From Bacilli bacterium (GTDB taxonomy: Bacteria > Bacillota_I > Bacilli_A > RF39 > UBA660): 17,197 bases of DNA. The first letter of the stretch is position 1, and each line of letters opens with the position of its first letter. The notes beneath the pieces were generated by a model. That model had not been told where the DNA came from. It worked only from the letters and a program-made list of their open reading frames with translations, and did not search any database. Made by a program: the position numbers and the translations under genes. This document shows, piece after piece, positions 1 to 6,046 of the stretch. The stretch spans positions 1 to 17,197 of the forward strand of contig JAEDJT010000033.1 in assembly GCA_016296185.1 (NCBI GenBank), written 5' to 3'.

Positions 1-10
1 GGTGATTAGT

Positions 11-325
11 ATGTTTCATTATTATGAGTATGAATATCTATTAAAGAAAATAGATGAACATTACGAAGGTGATGATATAAGGGATAAGATAGTTGCATTA
101 TCTAAAGATCTACGTATTACAATTATGAGAATGAAAAACATATTAGAAAATAGAAATATGTTTTTACAAGTTGAAATGAATAAAATAATTGAATTATTTG
201 GTCTTTCTAATGAAGAAATTATTAAATGTTTCTTTACTTATGAATTATCATTTAAAGATCATAGAGACGTAGTTAGATATGTAATTAAAAAAGAAAAAGA
301 AGAACGTAAAAAAAGAGATAAATAA
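11..325 (+). CDS. DUF739-like small helical protein (phage-repressor-like fold)
   Basis: This 104-residue protein has no signal peptide or membrane segment. The order YEYEYLLKKI, a short helix pair, then FLQVEMNKIIELFGLSNEEI and CFF resembles the DUF739 family of small Cro/CI-like helix-turn-helix proteins, which usually read YDYSKL...F..EI..I...LGI..EE...FF. The resemblance was judged by eye. The usual recognition-helix residues (SxxTLSxKLNG) are replaced by RITIMRMKNILENR, so DNA binding is uncertain. The ATG at 11 is chosen because GGTGAT at 2-6, a recurrent ribosome binding site in this window, precedes it; a GTG at 2 lies inside that site. The C-terminus is very basic (KKEKEERKKRDK). The stop codon lies inside a terminator hairpin. 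No phage genes flank it, so it may be a domesticated regulator. Confidence 0.5.
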   Translation: MFHYYEYEYLLKKIDEHYEGDDIRDKIVALSKDLRITIMRMKNILENRNMFLQVEMNKIIELFGLSNEEIIKCFFTYELSFKDHRDVVRYVIKKEKEERKKRDK

Positions 326-340
326 TCTCTTTTTGTTTTT
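310..340 (+). terminator. Intrinsic terminator overlapping the stop codon of the first gene
   Basis: The arms AAAAAGAGAT (310-319) and ATCTCTTTTT (325-334) pair perfectly around a 5-base loop and run into a T-rich tract. The TAA stop at 323-325 lies in the loop and second arm. Confidence 0.8.
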
Positions 341-367
341 GACTTTTTTTCTTTTTAGTATTATATT
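339..367 (+). promoter_or_regulatory. Sigma-A-like promoter for the L,D-transpeptidase gene
   Basis: The -35 TTGACT (339-344) and the -10 TATATT (362-367) are separated by exactly 17 bases. The promoter begins directly after the preceding terminator's T-tract and is followed by an SD (GAGGGG, 381-386) and the ATG at 393. Confidence 0.7.
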
Positions 368-392
368 ATTCCTTGCAATTGAGGGGATTTTA

Positions 393-1460
393 ATGAATAA
401 ATTATCTAAAAGAATTTTAATAGGAGCTATTATAGGTGCAGTTAATTTAACTGGATGTAGTAGTGATCATTCTAATGATGTTGCTCAAAGACCAGCAATA
501 GTAGAAGAACAAGATGAAAATCAAAATGATAAATTTGAAACTGTTATGCCTTCTACAAATGAAGAAGTACAAGAATCAGTTCAAGAAGTAGTTCAAGAAG
601 AAGTAGTTCAAGATAGTACACAACAAGTAAATGATATTATTAGTAGATTAGATGTTGTTTCTAAAGATGTTGTTACAACTAATTTAAGAACTATGGTTAC
701 TAATAGTGATGGTGGTACTTTAGGCTATTTAGGTACTGGTGTTACTGTTTCATTATTAGGAGAGGAAAATGGTAAGTATCATATTCAATACTATGATACA
801 ACAGGTTATGTAACAAAAGACTTTGTTACACGTAGTACTATTGTTGATATTAATTCTAACTTTAATAAAGTATTATATGCTACTAGTGATGTTGAACTTA
901 CTATACCTGATTATTTATCTAGTACAAATAGTGAACAAAAAGTTACTATTCCTACTAATGAGTTATTTGAAGTATTTGATGAAAATAATGATATATATGT
1001 AGTTAGAACTAATAATTATGTAGGTTATATTAGTCATGAAAATGTTAATGAATTAACAGGTACATTTGTAGTAGTAGATATTAGTGATCAATCATTAAAA
1101 TTATATAATGATAATAATGTTATATTAAATACACCAGTAATAACTGGTAAAGAAACAACTCCTACACATGAAGGATTATGGCATGTATATAGTATTAGTC
1201 ATCATAGAGATTTAGTTGGTGCAAACTATAGAGCTTATGTAGATCATTTTATAGCATTTAATGATGGAGAAGGATTACATGATGCAGAATATCATTCATG
1301 TAGTTACAATGCCGATCATGGATGGAGAAATGCTGTTGATTTTGGTGGAGAAAAATACTTAAGAAGTGGATCACATGGATGTGTTAATATGTTACGTGAT
1401 GCAGTTGAAGTAGTTAATGATTATGCATATATTGATATGCCTGTACTAGTAAAGAAATAA
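393..1460 (+). CDS. Lipoprotein L,D-transpeptidase (YkuD domain) with SH3-like domains
   Basis: This is a predicted 355-residue, membrane-anchored peptidoglycan cross-linking enzyme that joins stem peptides through 3-3 bonds outside the membrane. Residues 1-22 form a lipoprotein signal (MNKLSKR, hydrophobic stretch, lipobox L-T-G-C with Cys22). A disordered linker rich in Gln, Glu and Val follows, then an SH3b-like domain (NLRT...GYLGTGVTVSLLGEENGKYHIQ...GYV) and a second SH3-like stretch ending GYISHENVNEL. The C-terminal YkuD domain starts at about GTFVVVDISDQSLKLY and ends with the catalytic SGSHGCVNM motif (His328, Gly329, Cys330), which identifies the family. The start at 393 is preferred over upstream in-frame starts because GAGGGG lies 6 bases before it and it gives a clean lipoprotein signal. 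It has its own promoter. Confidence 0.9.
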   Translation: MNKLSKRILIGAIIGAVNLTGCSSDHSNDVAQRPAIVEEQDENQNDKFETVMPSTNEEVQESVQEVVQEEVVQDSTQQVNDIISRLDVVSKDVVTTNLRTMVTNSDGGTLGYLGTGVTVSLLGEENGKYHIQYYDTTGYVTKDFVTRSTIVDINSNFNKVLYATSDVELTIPDYLSSTNSEQKVTIPTNELFEVFDENNDIYVVRTNNYVGYISHENVNELTGTFVVVDISDQSLKLYNDNNVILNTPVITGKETTPTHEGLWHVYSISHHRDLVGANYRAYVDHFIAFNDGEGLHDAEYHSCSYNADHGWRNAVDFGGEKYLRSGSHGCVNMLRDAVEVVNDYAYIDMPVLVKK

Positions 1461-1478
1461 TATGATATAATTATTTCT
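1453..1478 (+). other. AT-only inverted repeat across stop codon and next promoter
   Basis: The arms AGAAATAAT (1453-1461) and ATTATTTCT (1470-1478) pair perfectly around an 8-base loop. The repeat covers the transpeptidase stop codon and the -10 element of the next gene. No T-tract follows, so it is not a good intrinsic terminator. In DNA this AT-rich it could be chance. Confidence 0.35.
1463..1471 (+). promoter_or_regulatory. Extended -10 promoter for the GtrA-family gene
   Basis: TGA-TATAAT (1463-1471) ends 18 bases before the ATG at 1490. The SD AGTGAT (1481-1486) would lie close to the 5' end of the transcript. There is no clear -35. Confidence 0.55.
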
Positions 1479-1489
1479 GAAGTGATTTT

Positions 1490-1954
1490 ATGGGATTTTT
1501 AGAAAAGAAGAAAAAAAGTATATTTTATTACTTTAAGAAAAGAAGTAAACTAACTAAGTTTTATGATGATAATGAAGAGTTTATATTGTATTGTTTAGTT
1601 AGTGTTATATGTACTTTAGTATTATTTATAGTATTCTATTTAGTTAATTTATTAACCAATGGAAATTATATGTTAGCTAACTTTATATCTTATGTTAGTT
1701 CATTTACTTTATTATATGTATTAGATGAAAGAGTGTTTAAATCTAAACCAAGTAAAAAGAAACATAGATATAGACAAATGATAATATTTATAGTTATTAG
1801 AACTATTGGATTCCCAATAGATTCATATGTATTATATTTATTAATAAATAAATGTCATATAAGACATTTATTAGCTAAAGTAGTAGGATCACTAATAATG
1901 TTTGTATATAATTATATATGTAATAAATTATTTGTATTTAATATGAAAGAGTAA
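1490..1954 (+). CDS. GtrA-family four-helix membrane protein
   Basis: This 154-residue protein has a basic N-terminus (EKKKKS...KKRSK) and four hydrophobic segments at about 31-53, 62-78, 95-115 and 125-147. The spacing and the ending N-x-x-x-x-K-L-F-V-F fit the GtrA family, whose members typically flip lipid-linked sugars (polyprenyl-phosphate-glucose) for cell-wall or teichoic-acid glycosylation. No glycosyltransferase is adjacent, so the substrate cannot be inferred. The start follows AGTGAT by 3 bases. The stop codon is inside a perfect terminator stem. Confidence 0.75.
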   Translation: MGFLEKKKKSIFYYFKKRSKLTKFYDDNEEFILYCLVSVICTLVLFIVFYLVNLLTNGNYMLANFISYVSSFTLLYVLDERVFKSKPSKKKHRYRQMIIFIVIRTIGFPIDSYVLYLLINKCHIRHLLAKVVGSLIMFVYNYICNKLFVFNMKE

Positions 1955-1972
1955 CAAAGTTACTCTTTTTTT
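1946..1972 (+). terminator. Intrinsic terminator overlapping the GtrA-family stop codon
   Basis: The arms AAAGAGTAAC (1946-1955) and GTTACTCTTT (1959-1968) form a perfect 10-bp stem with a 3-base loop, followed by more T residues. The TAA stop at 1952-1954 is in the first arm. Confidence 0.85.
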
Positions 1973-1973
1973 A

Positions 1974-1982
1974 TGTTATTAT
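1974..1982 (+). promoter_or_regulatory. Extended -10 promoter for the DUF2207-like gene
   Basis: TGT-TATTAT (1974-1982) comes two bases after the upstream T-tract and ends 16 bases before the ATG at 1999. The SD GGTGAT (1990-1995) would be at the 5' end of the message. Confidence 0.5.
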
Positions 1983-1998
1983 ATATATAGGTGATAAT

Positions 1999-2955
1999 AT
2001 GAAAAAGTTTACTAAAATATATAAAGCTTTCTCTTTAATTATATTAATATATTTTATTATGATGTATGTTAATATGATTATTAATAGTCCTGGTAATAAT
2101 ATTTATGAAAATATAATAATGGGTTTCTTTTTTTTAATTACATATTTAGCAATTTTTATACCGTATTTAATGTATTATATATTTATAAATAAAGGTATTA
2201 GAGAAAGTAGAAAAGATAATTTAAGTGAAATAGATTTTAGTAAAGATAAAAACTATTACAGAGATATTATTAAAAACTATAATCCTGCAGTATTAAGTTA
2301 TATAGATGACTTTAAAAATATAGAAGAGAAAGATATTATATCTCTATTGATGTCTTTACAATTAAAGAGAAAGATAATAATGGAGGAGAAGGGAATTAGT
2401 ATAGTTGATAATGATTATAGTGATTTAAGTGAAAGTGAAATATGTGTTTTAAATTCTATTAATAAAGGTAAAGTTAATATTAGGTCTTTTGAAATAAAGA
2501 ATTGTGTTATTAAGGATTGCTTTAAGAAGGATTTAATACGTAAAGAAGATATATATGTTATTGGTAAAAGAATATGTAGAAAGATTATATCTATAATAGT
2601 ATGGATTATTTTTTGTTTTTATTTATCTGATTTTTTATTTGAATCTGAAAAAGAAATATTTGCTATATTAGGTAGTATAATTATGATTATTAATATAATA
2701 TGTATACAAGGCTATTTTATATATATTTTTTCATATGCTGTACATCAATTTATTTCTTATGTTAGAACTCCTAAGGGGGAAGAGATTAATGTTAAATTAG
2801 AAGGTTTAAAAGTATTCTTAAAAGATTTTGGTAATATGAAAGATAAAGATAGTAATGAATTAATATTATGGGAAGATTATATGATTTATTCTGTTTTATT
2901 TAGAATTAATAAGGATGCTATTAATAAATATAGTAAGTATATAAACTTGCAATAG
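1999..2955 (+). CDS. Membrane protein resembling the DUF2207 C-terminal region
   Basis: This 318-residue protein has two N-terminal membrane helices (about 10-28 and 40-65), a soluble middle, and two more helices at about 195-212 and 221-246. The middle part (NPAVLSYIDDF, then EKDIISLLMSLQLKRKIIMEE) and the tail (GLKVFLKDFGNM...ELILWEDYMIYSVLF) match the general plan of DUF2207 membrane proteins: a winged-helix-like segment, a helix pair, then a conserved 'FLKDF...WE.Y..Y.V' stretch. The large extracytoplasmic N-terminal domain typical of full DUF2207 proteins is missing. Function is unknown. The start follows GGTGAT by 3 bases. It has its own promoter. Confidence 0.6.
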   Translation: MKKFTKIYKAFSLIILIYFIMMYVNMIINSPGNNIYENIIMGFFFLITYLAIFIPYLMYYIFINKGIRESRKDNLSEIDFSKDKNYYRDIIKNYNPAVLSYIDDFKNIEEKDIISLLMSLQLKRKIIMEEKGISIVDNDYSDLSESEICVLNSINKGKVNIRSFEIKNCVIKDCFKKDLIRKEDIYVIGKRICRKIISIIVWIIFCFYLSDFLFESEKEIFAILGSIIMIINIICIQGYFIYIFSYAVHQFISYVRTPKGEEINVKLEGLKVFLKDFGNMKDKDSNELILWEDYMIYSVLFRINKDAINKYSKYINLQ

Positions 2956-2966
2956 TTATGTATTTT

Positions 2967-2975
2967 TGTTAGAAT
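2967..2975 (+). promoter_or_regulatory. Possible extended -10 promoter for the SAM-binding protein gene
   Basis: TGT-TAGAAT (2967-2975) lies upstream of the 3005 gene. Initiation 6-7 bases downstream (about 2981-2982) would fall inside the first arm of the hairpin at 2976-2999. Confidence 0.4.
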
Positions 2976-3003
2976 AACTCCTCGTTGGAATGAGGGGTTT
3001 TCT
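2976..3003 (+). promoter_or_regulatory. Hairpin covering the ribosome binding site; possible terminator
   Basis: The arms AACTCCTC (2976-2983) and GAGGGGTT (2992-2999) pair over 8 bp (one G-T wobble) around an 8-base loop, followed by TTTCTT. The second arm contains the only SD-like sequence (GAGGGG) before the ATG at 3005. It could terminate read-through from the DUF2207-like gene, mask the SD, or both. Confidence 0.55.
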
Positions 3004-3004
3004 T

Positions 3005-3718
3005 ATGTCTAAGTTTGATAGAATATATCCATTTACTACTGAATTTATTAGTGGTTATATGAAACATTTAAATGTAGGTGGTAAGAGTGTATTAACTGTA
3101 GGTTCTTCAGGTGATCAAGCTTATAATGCTTTTTTATATGGTGCTAATAATGTTACTTTATTTGATATTAATCCAAATGCTAAAGCATTTGTAGATAAGA
3201 AAAGTGATATTTTATTTGATAGTAAATGTATAAGAGATTTTTATTATGCTGTGGTAGAAAGTAGTGATTTTTCTTATATAGATGGTGAAGTATTTTCTTG
3301 TAAATCTTTAAGATTAATGAATGATTATATGAGAGATGAAGATGCTTTTAAACATTTACAAAAAAGAATGGTTGTTAATGAAGTAGAAGGTATTGTTGGT
3401 GATGTATTTAAAATGGATGATACATTAAAAGGAAGAGTTTTTGATGTTATTAATTTATCTAATGTATTACAATACTATCAACCTAAAAGTATGGATAAAA
3501 CTGTTATTAGAAGAGAATTATTAGAATTATTTAATATGTTTATTGGTCATTTAAAAGATAATGGTACTATAATGTTATCTTATATATATGGTGGACAAGA
3601 ATTAAATGAATTTATTAGTTTATATGATGTATTAGTTTCATTAGAAAAGGAAAAATATCAATTAGAAGGTGTTCATACTTCTGATGGAGATTTAGCTTTA
3701 ATGTATCAAAAAAGATAA
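3005..3718 (+). CDS. Putative class I SAM-binding protein (DUF3419-like)
   Basis: This 237-residue soluble protein has a Rossmann-type SAM-binding signature. Motif I is VLTVGSSGD at residues 29-37. An acidic strand end, LFDINP, has Asp54 as the likely ribose contact. VGD (131-133) and VFDVINLSNVLQYY (145-158) correspond to later methyltransferase strands. 'GSSGDQAYNAFLYGANNVTLFDINP' is close to the wording seen in DUF3419 (BtaA-like) proteins, a comparison from memory. The substrate is unknown. The ATG at 3005 is chosen because GAGGGG (2992-2997) precedes it by 7 bases; an upstream in-frame start at 2990 lies inside the hairpin. It is followed by a strong terminator. Confidence 0.6.
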   Translation: MSKFDRIYPFTTEFISGYMKHLNVGGKSVLTVGSSGDQAYNAFLYGANNVTLFDINPNAKAFVDKKSDILFDSKCIRDFYYAVVESSDFSYIDGEVFSCKSLRLMNDYMRDEDAFKHLQKRMVVNEVEGIVGDVFKMDDTLKGRVFDVINLSNVLQYYQPKSMDKTVIRRELLELFNMFIGHLKDNGTIMLSYIYGGQELNEFISLYDVLVSLEKEKYQLEGVHTSDGDLALMYQKR

Positions 3719-3736
3719 GTAGAACTTATCTTTTTA
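3709..3736 (+). terminator. Intrinsic terminator overlapping the stop of the SAM-binding protein gene
   Basis: The arms AAAAAGATAAGT (3709-3720) and ACTTATCTTTTT (3724-3735) form a perfect 12-bp stem with a 3-base loop. The TAA stop at 3716-3718 is inside the first arm. Confidence 0.85.
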
Positions 3737-3810
3737 TTATATCTGATAGTAGTTTATATAACTATTAAATAGTGTATGTACGAATAAATGTAATGATAAT
3801 GAATTATAAA

Positions 3811-3920
3811 GAAAAAAGGCACTTAAGCTTGTAGCTTAAGTGCTATCCCAAAATACGAGGTAGTACTCAGCACAGAAATATGAGTAATTCCTCTTTTTAT
3901 TGTATGCAAGTTGTCTTGCT
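3811..3920 (-). ncRNA. Candidate small RNA with three hairpins and its own terminator
   Basis: This lies in the 295-base gap between 3718 and 4014, the longest gene-free stretch in the window. Read on the minus strand it has a promoter (3927-3955), then GCAAG-ACAA-CTTGC (3919-3906). A 13-position stem-loop with two mismatches follows (3893-3857, arms GAGGAATTACTCA and TGAGTACTACCTC). Last is a perfect 10-bp hairpin, GCACTTAAGC with GCTTAAGTGC and a 5-base loop (3843-3819), followed by CTTTTTTC, a textbook terminator. The length would be about 110 nt. It matches no RNA family I can recall (not 4.5S, 6S, tmRNA, T-box or a common riboswitch). The + strand also shows a weaker terminator-like end (CCTCTTTTT, 3890-3898), so orientation is not certain. 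No convincing ORF is present. Confidence 0.5.
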
Positions 3921-3926
3921 AAATAC

Positions 3927-3955
3927 ATATTAACATAAAAATTAATTATATTCAA
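3927..3955 (-). promoter_or_regulatory. Minus-strand promoter for the candidate small RNA
   Basis: On the minus strand, the -35 TTGAAT (3955-3950), a 17-base spacer and the -10 TAATAT (3932-3927) preceded by TG at -15 form a good sigma-A promoter. The predicted start, about 3920, coincides with the first base before the GCAAG hairpin. Confidence 0.5.
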
Positions 3956-3977
3956 TTATTCTTTTTTTTATTTTTTG

Positions 3978-3986
3978 TGTTATAGT
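3978..3986 (+). promoter_or_regulatory. Extended -10 promoter for the 4014 gene
   Basis: TGT-TATAGT (3978-3986) ends 27 bases before the ATG at 4014. The SD AAGGAG (4001-4006) follows. It diverges from the candidate small-RNA promoter at 3927-3955. Confidence 0.5.
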
Positions 3987-4013
3987 TAATAATGTGCGTT
4001 AAGGAGACAACAA

Positions 4014-4283
4014 ATGAAAGAACAAATTAGAGAAATAAATATTATTAAAACATATACTTTATATAATCAAACATTAATGAATATTACTATGTTTGGTAAT
4101 CAGTATGGTGATGAAAAATTATTAAAAAGTTTAAAAAGGGAAATTATTCATTTTTGGATATATAGTAAATATAAAAGTTTAGATGATCAAACTTTTAAAT
4201 GTTTAATTGATTATGCTGATAGACATATGGATGATGAAAAAATTATAGATGAATTAATTGGTCATAGATTATATAAGAGATAG
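4014..4283 (+). CDS. Small hypothetical protein, 89 residues
   Basis: I do not recognise this protein. It is 89 residues long, mostly helical, charged, with no signal peptide or membrane helix. Aromatic residues are frequent in the middle (FWIYSKYKS). A strong SD, AAGGAG (4001-4006), lies 7 bases before the ATG, and its own extended -10 promoter precedes it, so it is very likely a real gene. Its codon use (nearly all T/A-ending) matches its neighbours. The stop at 4281-4283 directly abuts the promoter of the HD-domain gene. No terminator is seen between them, so read-through into the HD gene is possible. Confidence 0.75.
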   Translation: MKEQIREINIIKTYTLYNQTLMNITMFGNQYGDEKLLKSLKREIIHFWIYSKYKSLDDQTFKCLIDYADRHMDDEKIIDELIGHRLYKR

Positions 4284-4292
4284 TGATATAAT
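4284..4292 (+). promoter_or_regulatory. Extended -10 promoter for the HD-domain gene
   Basis: TGA-TATAAT (4284-4292) starts on the base after the previous stop codon and ends 17 bases before the ATG at 4310. Confidence 0.55.
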
Positions 4293-4309
4293 AAATATAG
4301 GTGGTATGT

Positions 4310-5344
4310 ATGGGATATAGAGATAGTTTAAATAAAGTAATATTAGATTATTATAATGTGTTAGAACCAGATTATCCAGAATGGTTAGATGAATATATTA
4401 ATACTAAGGAATTATTACAACAACAATATGTAAGTGTTACTTGTGGTACTACTTATACTAATTTATTTAGTAATAATTTATTTTATACTAGTTTAGATCA
4501 TAGTATAGCTGTTGCTTTAATAATATGGCATTTTACTCATGATAAGAAACAAACTTTATCAGGTTTATTTCATGATATAGCAACTCCTGTATTTAAACAT
4601 AGTATTGATTTTTTAAATGGAGATTATATGAATCAAGAAAGTACTGAAGATTTAACTACTAGTATTATTACTAATAGTAGTGAAATAATGGCTTTACTTG
4701 ATAGAGATGGTATTAAAGTATCAGAAGTAGATGATTATCATATATATCCTATTGCTGATAATGATACTCCTTATTTATCTAGTGATAGATTAGAATATTC
4801 TTTAAGTAATGGTTATTTAGTATATGGTTTGTTTGATTTAGATAGTGTTAGAAATATATATAATGATATAAGTGTTATGAAGGATGAAAAAGGTATTACT
4901 GAATTAGGTTTTAATACTAAGAAGTATGCTAGAGAATTTGTTAAAATAACAAGTAGATTATCTGTTATTTATAGAGAAGATAGAACTATTTATAGTATGC
5001 AATTGCTTGCTGATATTGTTGCTGGTTTAAATAGTGAAGGTAAGATTAGTAAAAACGATTTATATACTATGAAGGAATCAGAAGTAATTGAAATGATTAG
5101 AAATAGTAAATATAATGATGCTTTTAGTATATGGGAGAAAGCTAATAAAGTTAAATTAAGTGATGAAGATGTAGAATGGTATAGTGTTCATCATGGAAGT
5201 AAAACAAGATATATTAATCCTTTAGTTAAAGGGGAGAGAATATATGATATTTGTAAGATTGCTAAAAGATATATTGATAATAATTTAAAATATAATTGTG
5301 AAGATTATATATATTTAGAAGGCATAAAAAAGACTCTAATATAA
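4310..5344 (+). CDS. HD-domain phosphohydrolase, dNTPase/SAMHD1-like
   Basis: This 344-residue soluble protein carries a metal-binding HD signature: His64 (SLDHS), His88-Asp89 in GLFHDIATPVFKH with His97, and a later Asp159 in DRLEYSL. The order H...HD...D and the 'HDI...P.F.H' spacing resemble the dGTPase/SAMHD1 branch (GL.HDIGH.PFSH, then a DR.DY-like segment). Those enzymes hydrolyse dNTPs to deoxynucleosides and triphosphate. Substrate assignment is inference. The ATG at 4310 is used because GGTGGT at 4300-4305 acts as the SD; the GTG at 4301 is part of it. It converges with the Crp/Fnr regulator, overlapping it by 9 bases. All ten Phe codons I checked are TTT. Confidence 0.7.
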   Translation: MGYRDSLNKVILDYYNVLEPDYPEWLDEYINTKELLQQQYVSVTCGTTYTNLFSNNLFYTSLDHSIAVALIIWHFTHDKKQTLSGLFHDIATPVFKHSIDFLNGDYMNQESTEDLTTSIITNSSEIMALLDRDGIKVSEVDDYHIYPIADNDTPYLSSDRLEYSLSNGYLVYGLFDLDSVRNIYNDISVMKDEKGITELGFNTKKYAREFVKITSRLSVIYREDRTIYSMQLLADIVAGLNSEGKISKNDLYTMKESEVIEMIRNSKYNDAFSIWEKANKVKLSDEDVEWYSVHHGSKTRYINPLVKGERIYDICKIAKRYIDNNLKYNCEDYIYLEGIKKTLI

Positions 5345-5358
5345 GAGTCTTATTTTTT
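5330..5358. terminator. Bidirectional terminator between convergent genes
   Basis: The arms AAGACTCT (5330-5337) and AGAGTCTT (5344-5351) enclose a 6-base loop, with T-tracts after the stem on the + strand (5353-5359) and A-tracts before it (5326-5331) that serve the minus strand. Both stop codons lie in it. Confidence 0.8.
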
Positions 5359-5962
5359 TGCCATCAGTTTCAATGAAACCTTCTTCTTTTAGATATTTTA
5401 TTTCTCTTGTCATAGCTGATCTATCACAACTTATATAGTTAGCTAAATCTGTATAAGAGAATGGTAATGTAAATGATTTATATCCTACTTTTTTAGAATA
5501 TATATTAAAATATTCTAATAATTTATCTCTAGTAGTTCTTTTAGTTAATATTTTAATTCTTTCATTTTTAATATTTAATTGTTGTCCTAATAGTTCTAAT
5601 ATATTTCTTATGAAGTTAAAGAAGTATTCTGATGAATTTGCTTCTAGGTTTAATACTTGTTCATAATCAATAAATGTAATAGTAGTTTCTTCTTTTGTTA
5701 TAGCTACAAATTCATCTGTTAAGGGATAGATGATAGAACCTAATATATCATTAGTTTCTAATTCATCTAAAATAACTACATTACCTTCATAATCTACTAA
5801 GTTAATTTGTAAACTTCCATTATTAATAATTCCTATATAATCCTTACGGTTTACATTTGATAGAGTGTTAACTCCTTTAGGATACTTTACAGTACTTGCA
5901 TTTAATTTTTTTAATAGTTTTTCTTTGTTTTTTTCCGATATATTAAGGAATAAATTATTCAT
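5336..5962 (-). CDS. Crp/Fnr-family transcriptional regulator
   Basis: This 208-residue protein has an N-terminal beta-roll sensor domain (about 20-105: YIGIINNGSLQINLVDYEGNVVILDEL...GS), a dimerisation helix (about 110-140) and a C-terminal winged helix (about 143-205: FSYTDLANYISCDRSAMTREIKYLKEEGFIE). It has no N-terminal Cys cluster (the only Cys is 179, in the HTH), so it is not an FNR-type [4Fe-4S] sensor. The cAMP phosphate-binding Arg-Ser signature is also absent. The signal is therefore unknown. The recognition helix reads D-R-S-A-M-T-R-E, so the FNR Glu is replaced by Ser while the later Arg is kept. The ATG at 5962 is chosen because AAGGTGAT precedes it. It is divergent from nrdD with a shared palindrome between them, so it probably controls that operon. 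Confidence 0.9.
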   Translation of the reverse strand: MNNLFLNISEKNKEKLLKKLNASTVKYPKGVNTLSNVNRKDYIGIINNGSLQINLVDYEGNVVILDELETNDILGSIIYPLTDEFVAITKEETTITFIDYEQVLNLEANSSEYFFNFIRNILELLGQQLNIKNERIKILTKRTTRDKLLEYFNIYSKKVGYKSFTLPFSYTDLANYISCDRSAMTREIKYLKEEGFIETDGKKIRLLY

Positions 5963-5982
5963 TAAAATCACCTTCTAAAAAA

Positions 5983-6011
5983 ATTTTATCAAAAATTGTA
6001 AAATGTTGCAA
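5983..6011 (-). promoter_or_regulatory. Promoter of the Crp/Fnr regulator gene
   Basis: On the minus strand, the -35 TTGCAA (6011-6006), a 17-base spacer and the -10 TAAAAT (5988-5983) form a good promoter. Its -35 hexamer lies inside the palindrome at 6003-6020, so occupancy of the palindrome should block it. Confidence 0.6.
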
Positions 6012-6020
6012 ATGCAACAT
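6003..6020. promoter_or_regulatory. Perfect palindrome, probable Crp/Fnr-family operator
   Basis: ATGTTGC-AAAT-GCAACAT has 7-bp perfect arms around a 4-base spacer, the layout of CRP/FNR sites (5-bp core, N4-N6, core). It is centred at 6011.5, about 41 bases upstream of the start predicted from the nrdD -10 (TATAAT at 6041-6046). That is the classic class II activator position. It also covers the -35 of the regulator's own promoter. Confidence 0.7.
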
Positions 6021-6040
6021 ACATATAAAATTTAATTTTG

Positions 6041-6046
6041 TATAAT
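6041..6046 (+). promoter_or_regulatory. nrdD operon promoter with consensus -10 and poor -35
   Basis: TATAAT (6041-6046) is perfect, but the -35 position 17 bases upstream (CATACA, 6018-6023) is poor, as expected for an activator-dependent promoter. A leader of about 34 bases carries GAGG (6076-6079) before the ATG at 6087. Confidence 0.65.

Noticed and set aside
11..325. Evidence for a prophage at the left edge
   Set aside because: One DUF739-like gene alone, with no integrase, att site or structural genes, is not enough.
333..392. Upstream in-frame extension of the L,D-transpeptidase
   Set aside because: It overlaps the -35 and -10 promoter elements. The ATG at 393 has a strong SD and gives a clean lipoprotein signal.
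538..640. CRISPR-like or tandem DNA repeat in the Gln/Glu/Val linker
   Set aside because: The repeats are short, imperfect and in frame. They encode a low-complexity linker, not an array.
1453..1478. Terminator for the L,D-transpeptidase gene
   Set aside because: The stem is almost all A-T, has an 8-base loop and lacks a T-tract.
3719..4013. Known riboswitch, T-box, 4.5S or tmRNA in the gap
   Set aside because: None of the hallmark sequences are present: no T-box AGGGTGGNACCGCG, no SRP core, no tmRNA tRNA-like ends.
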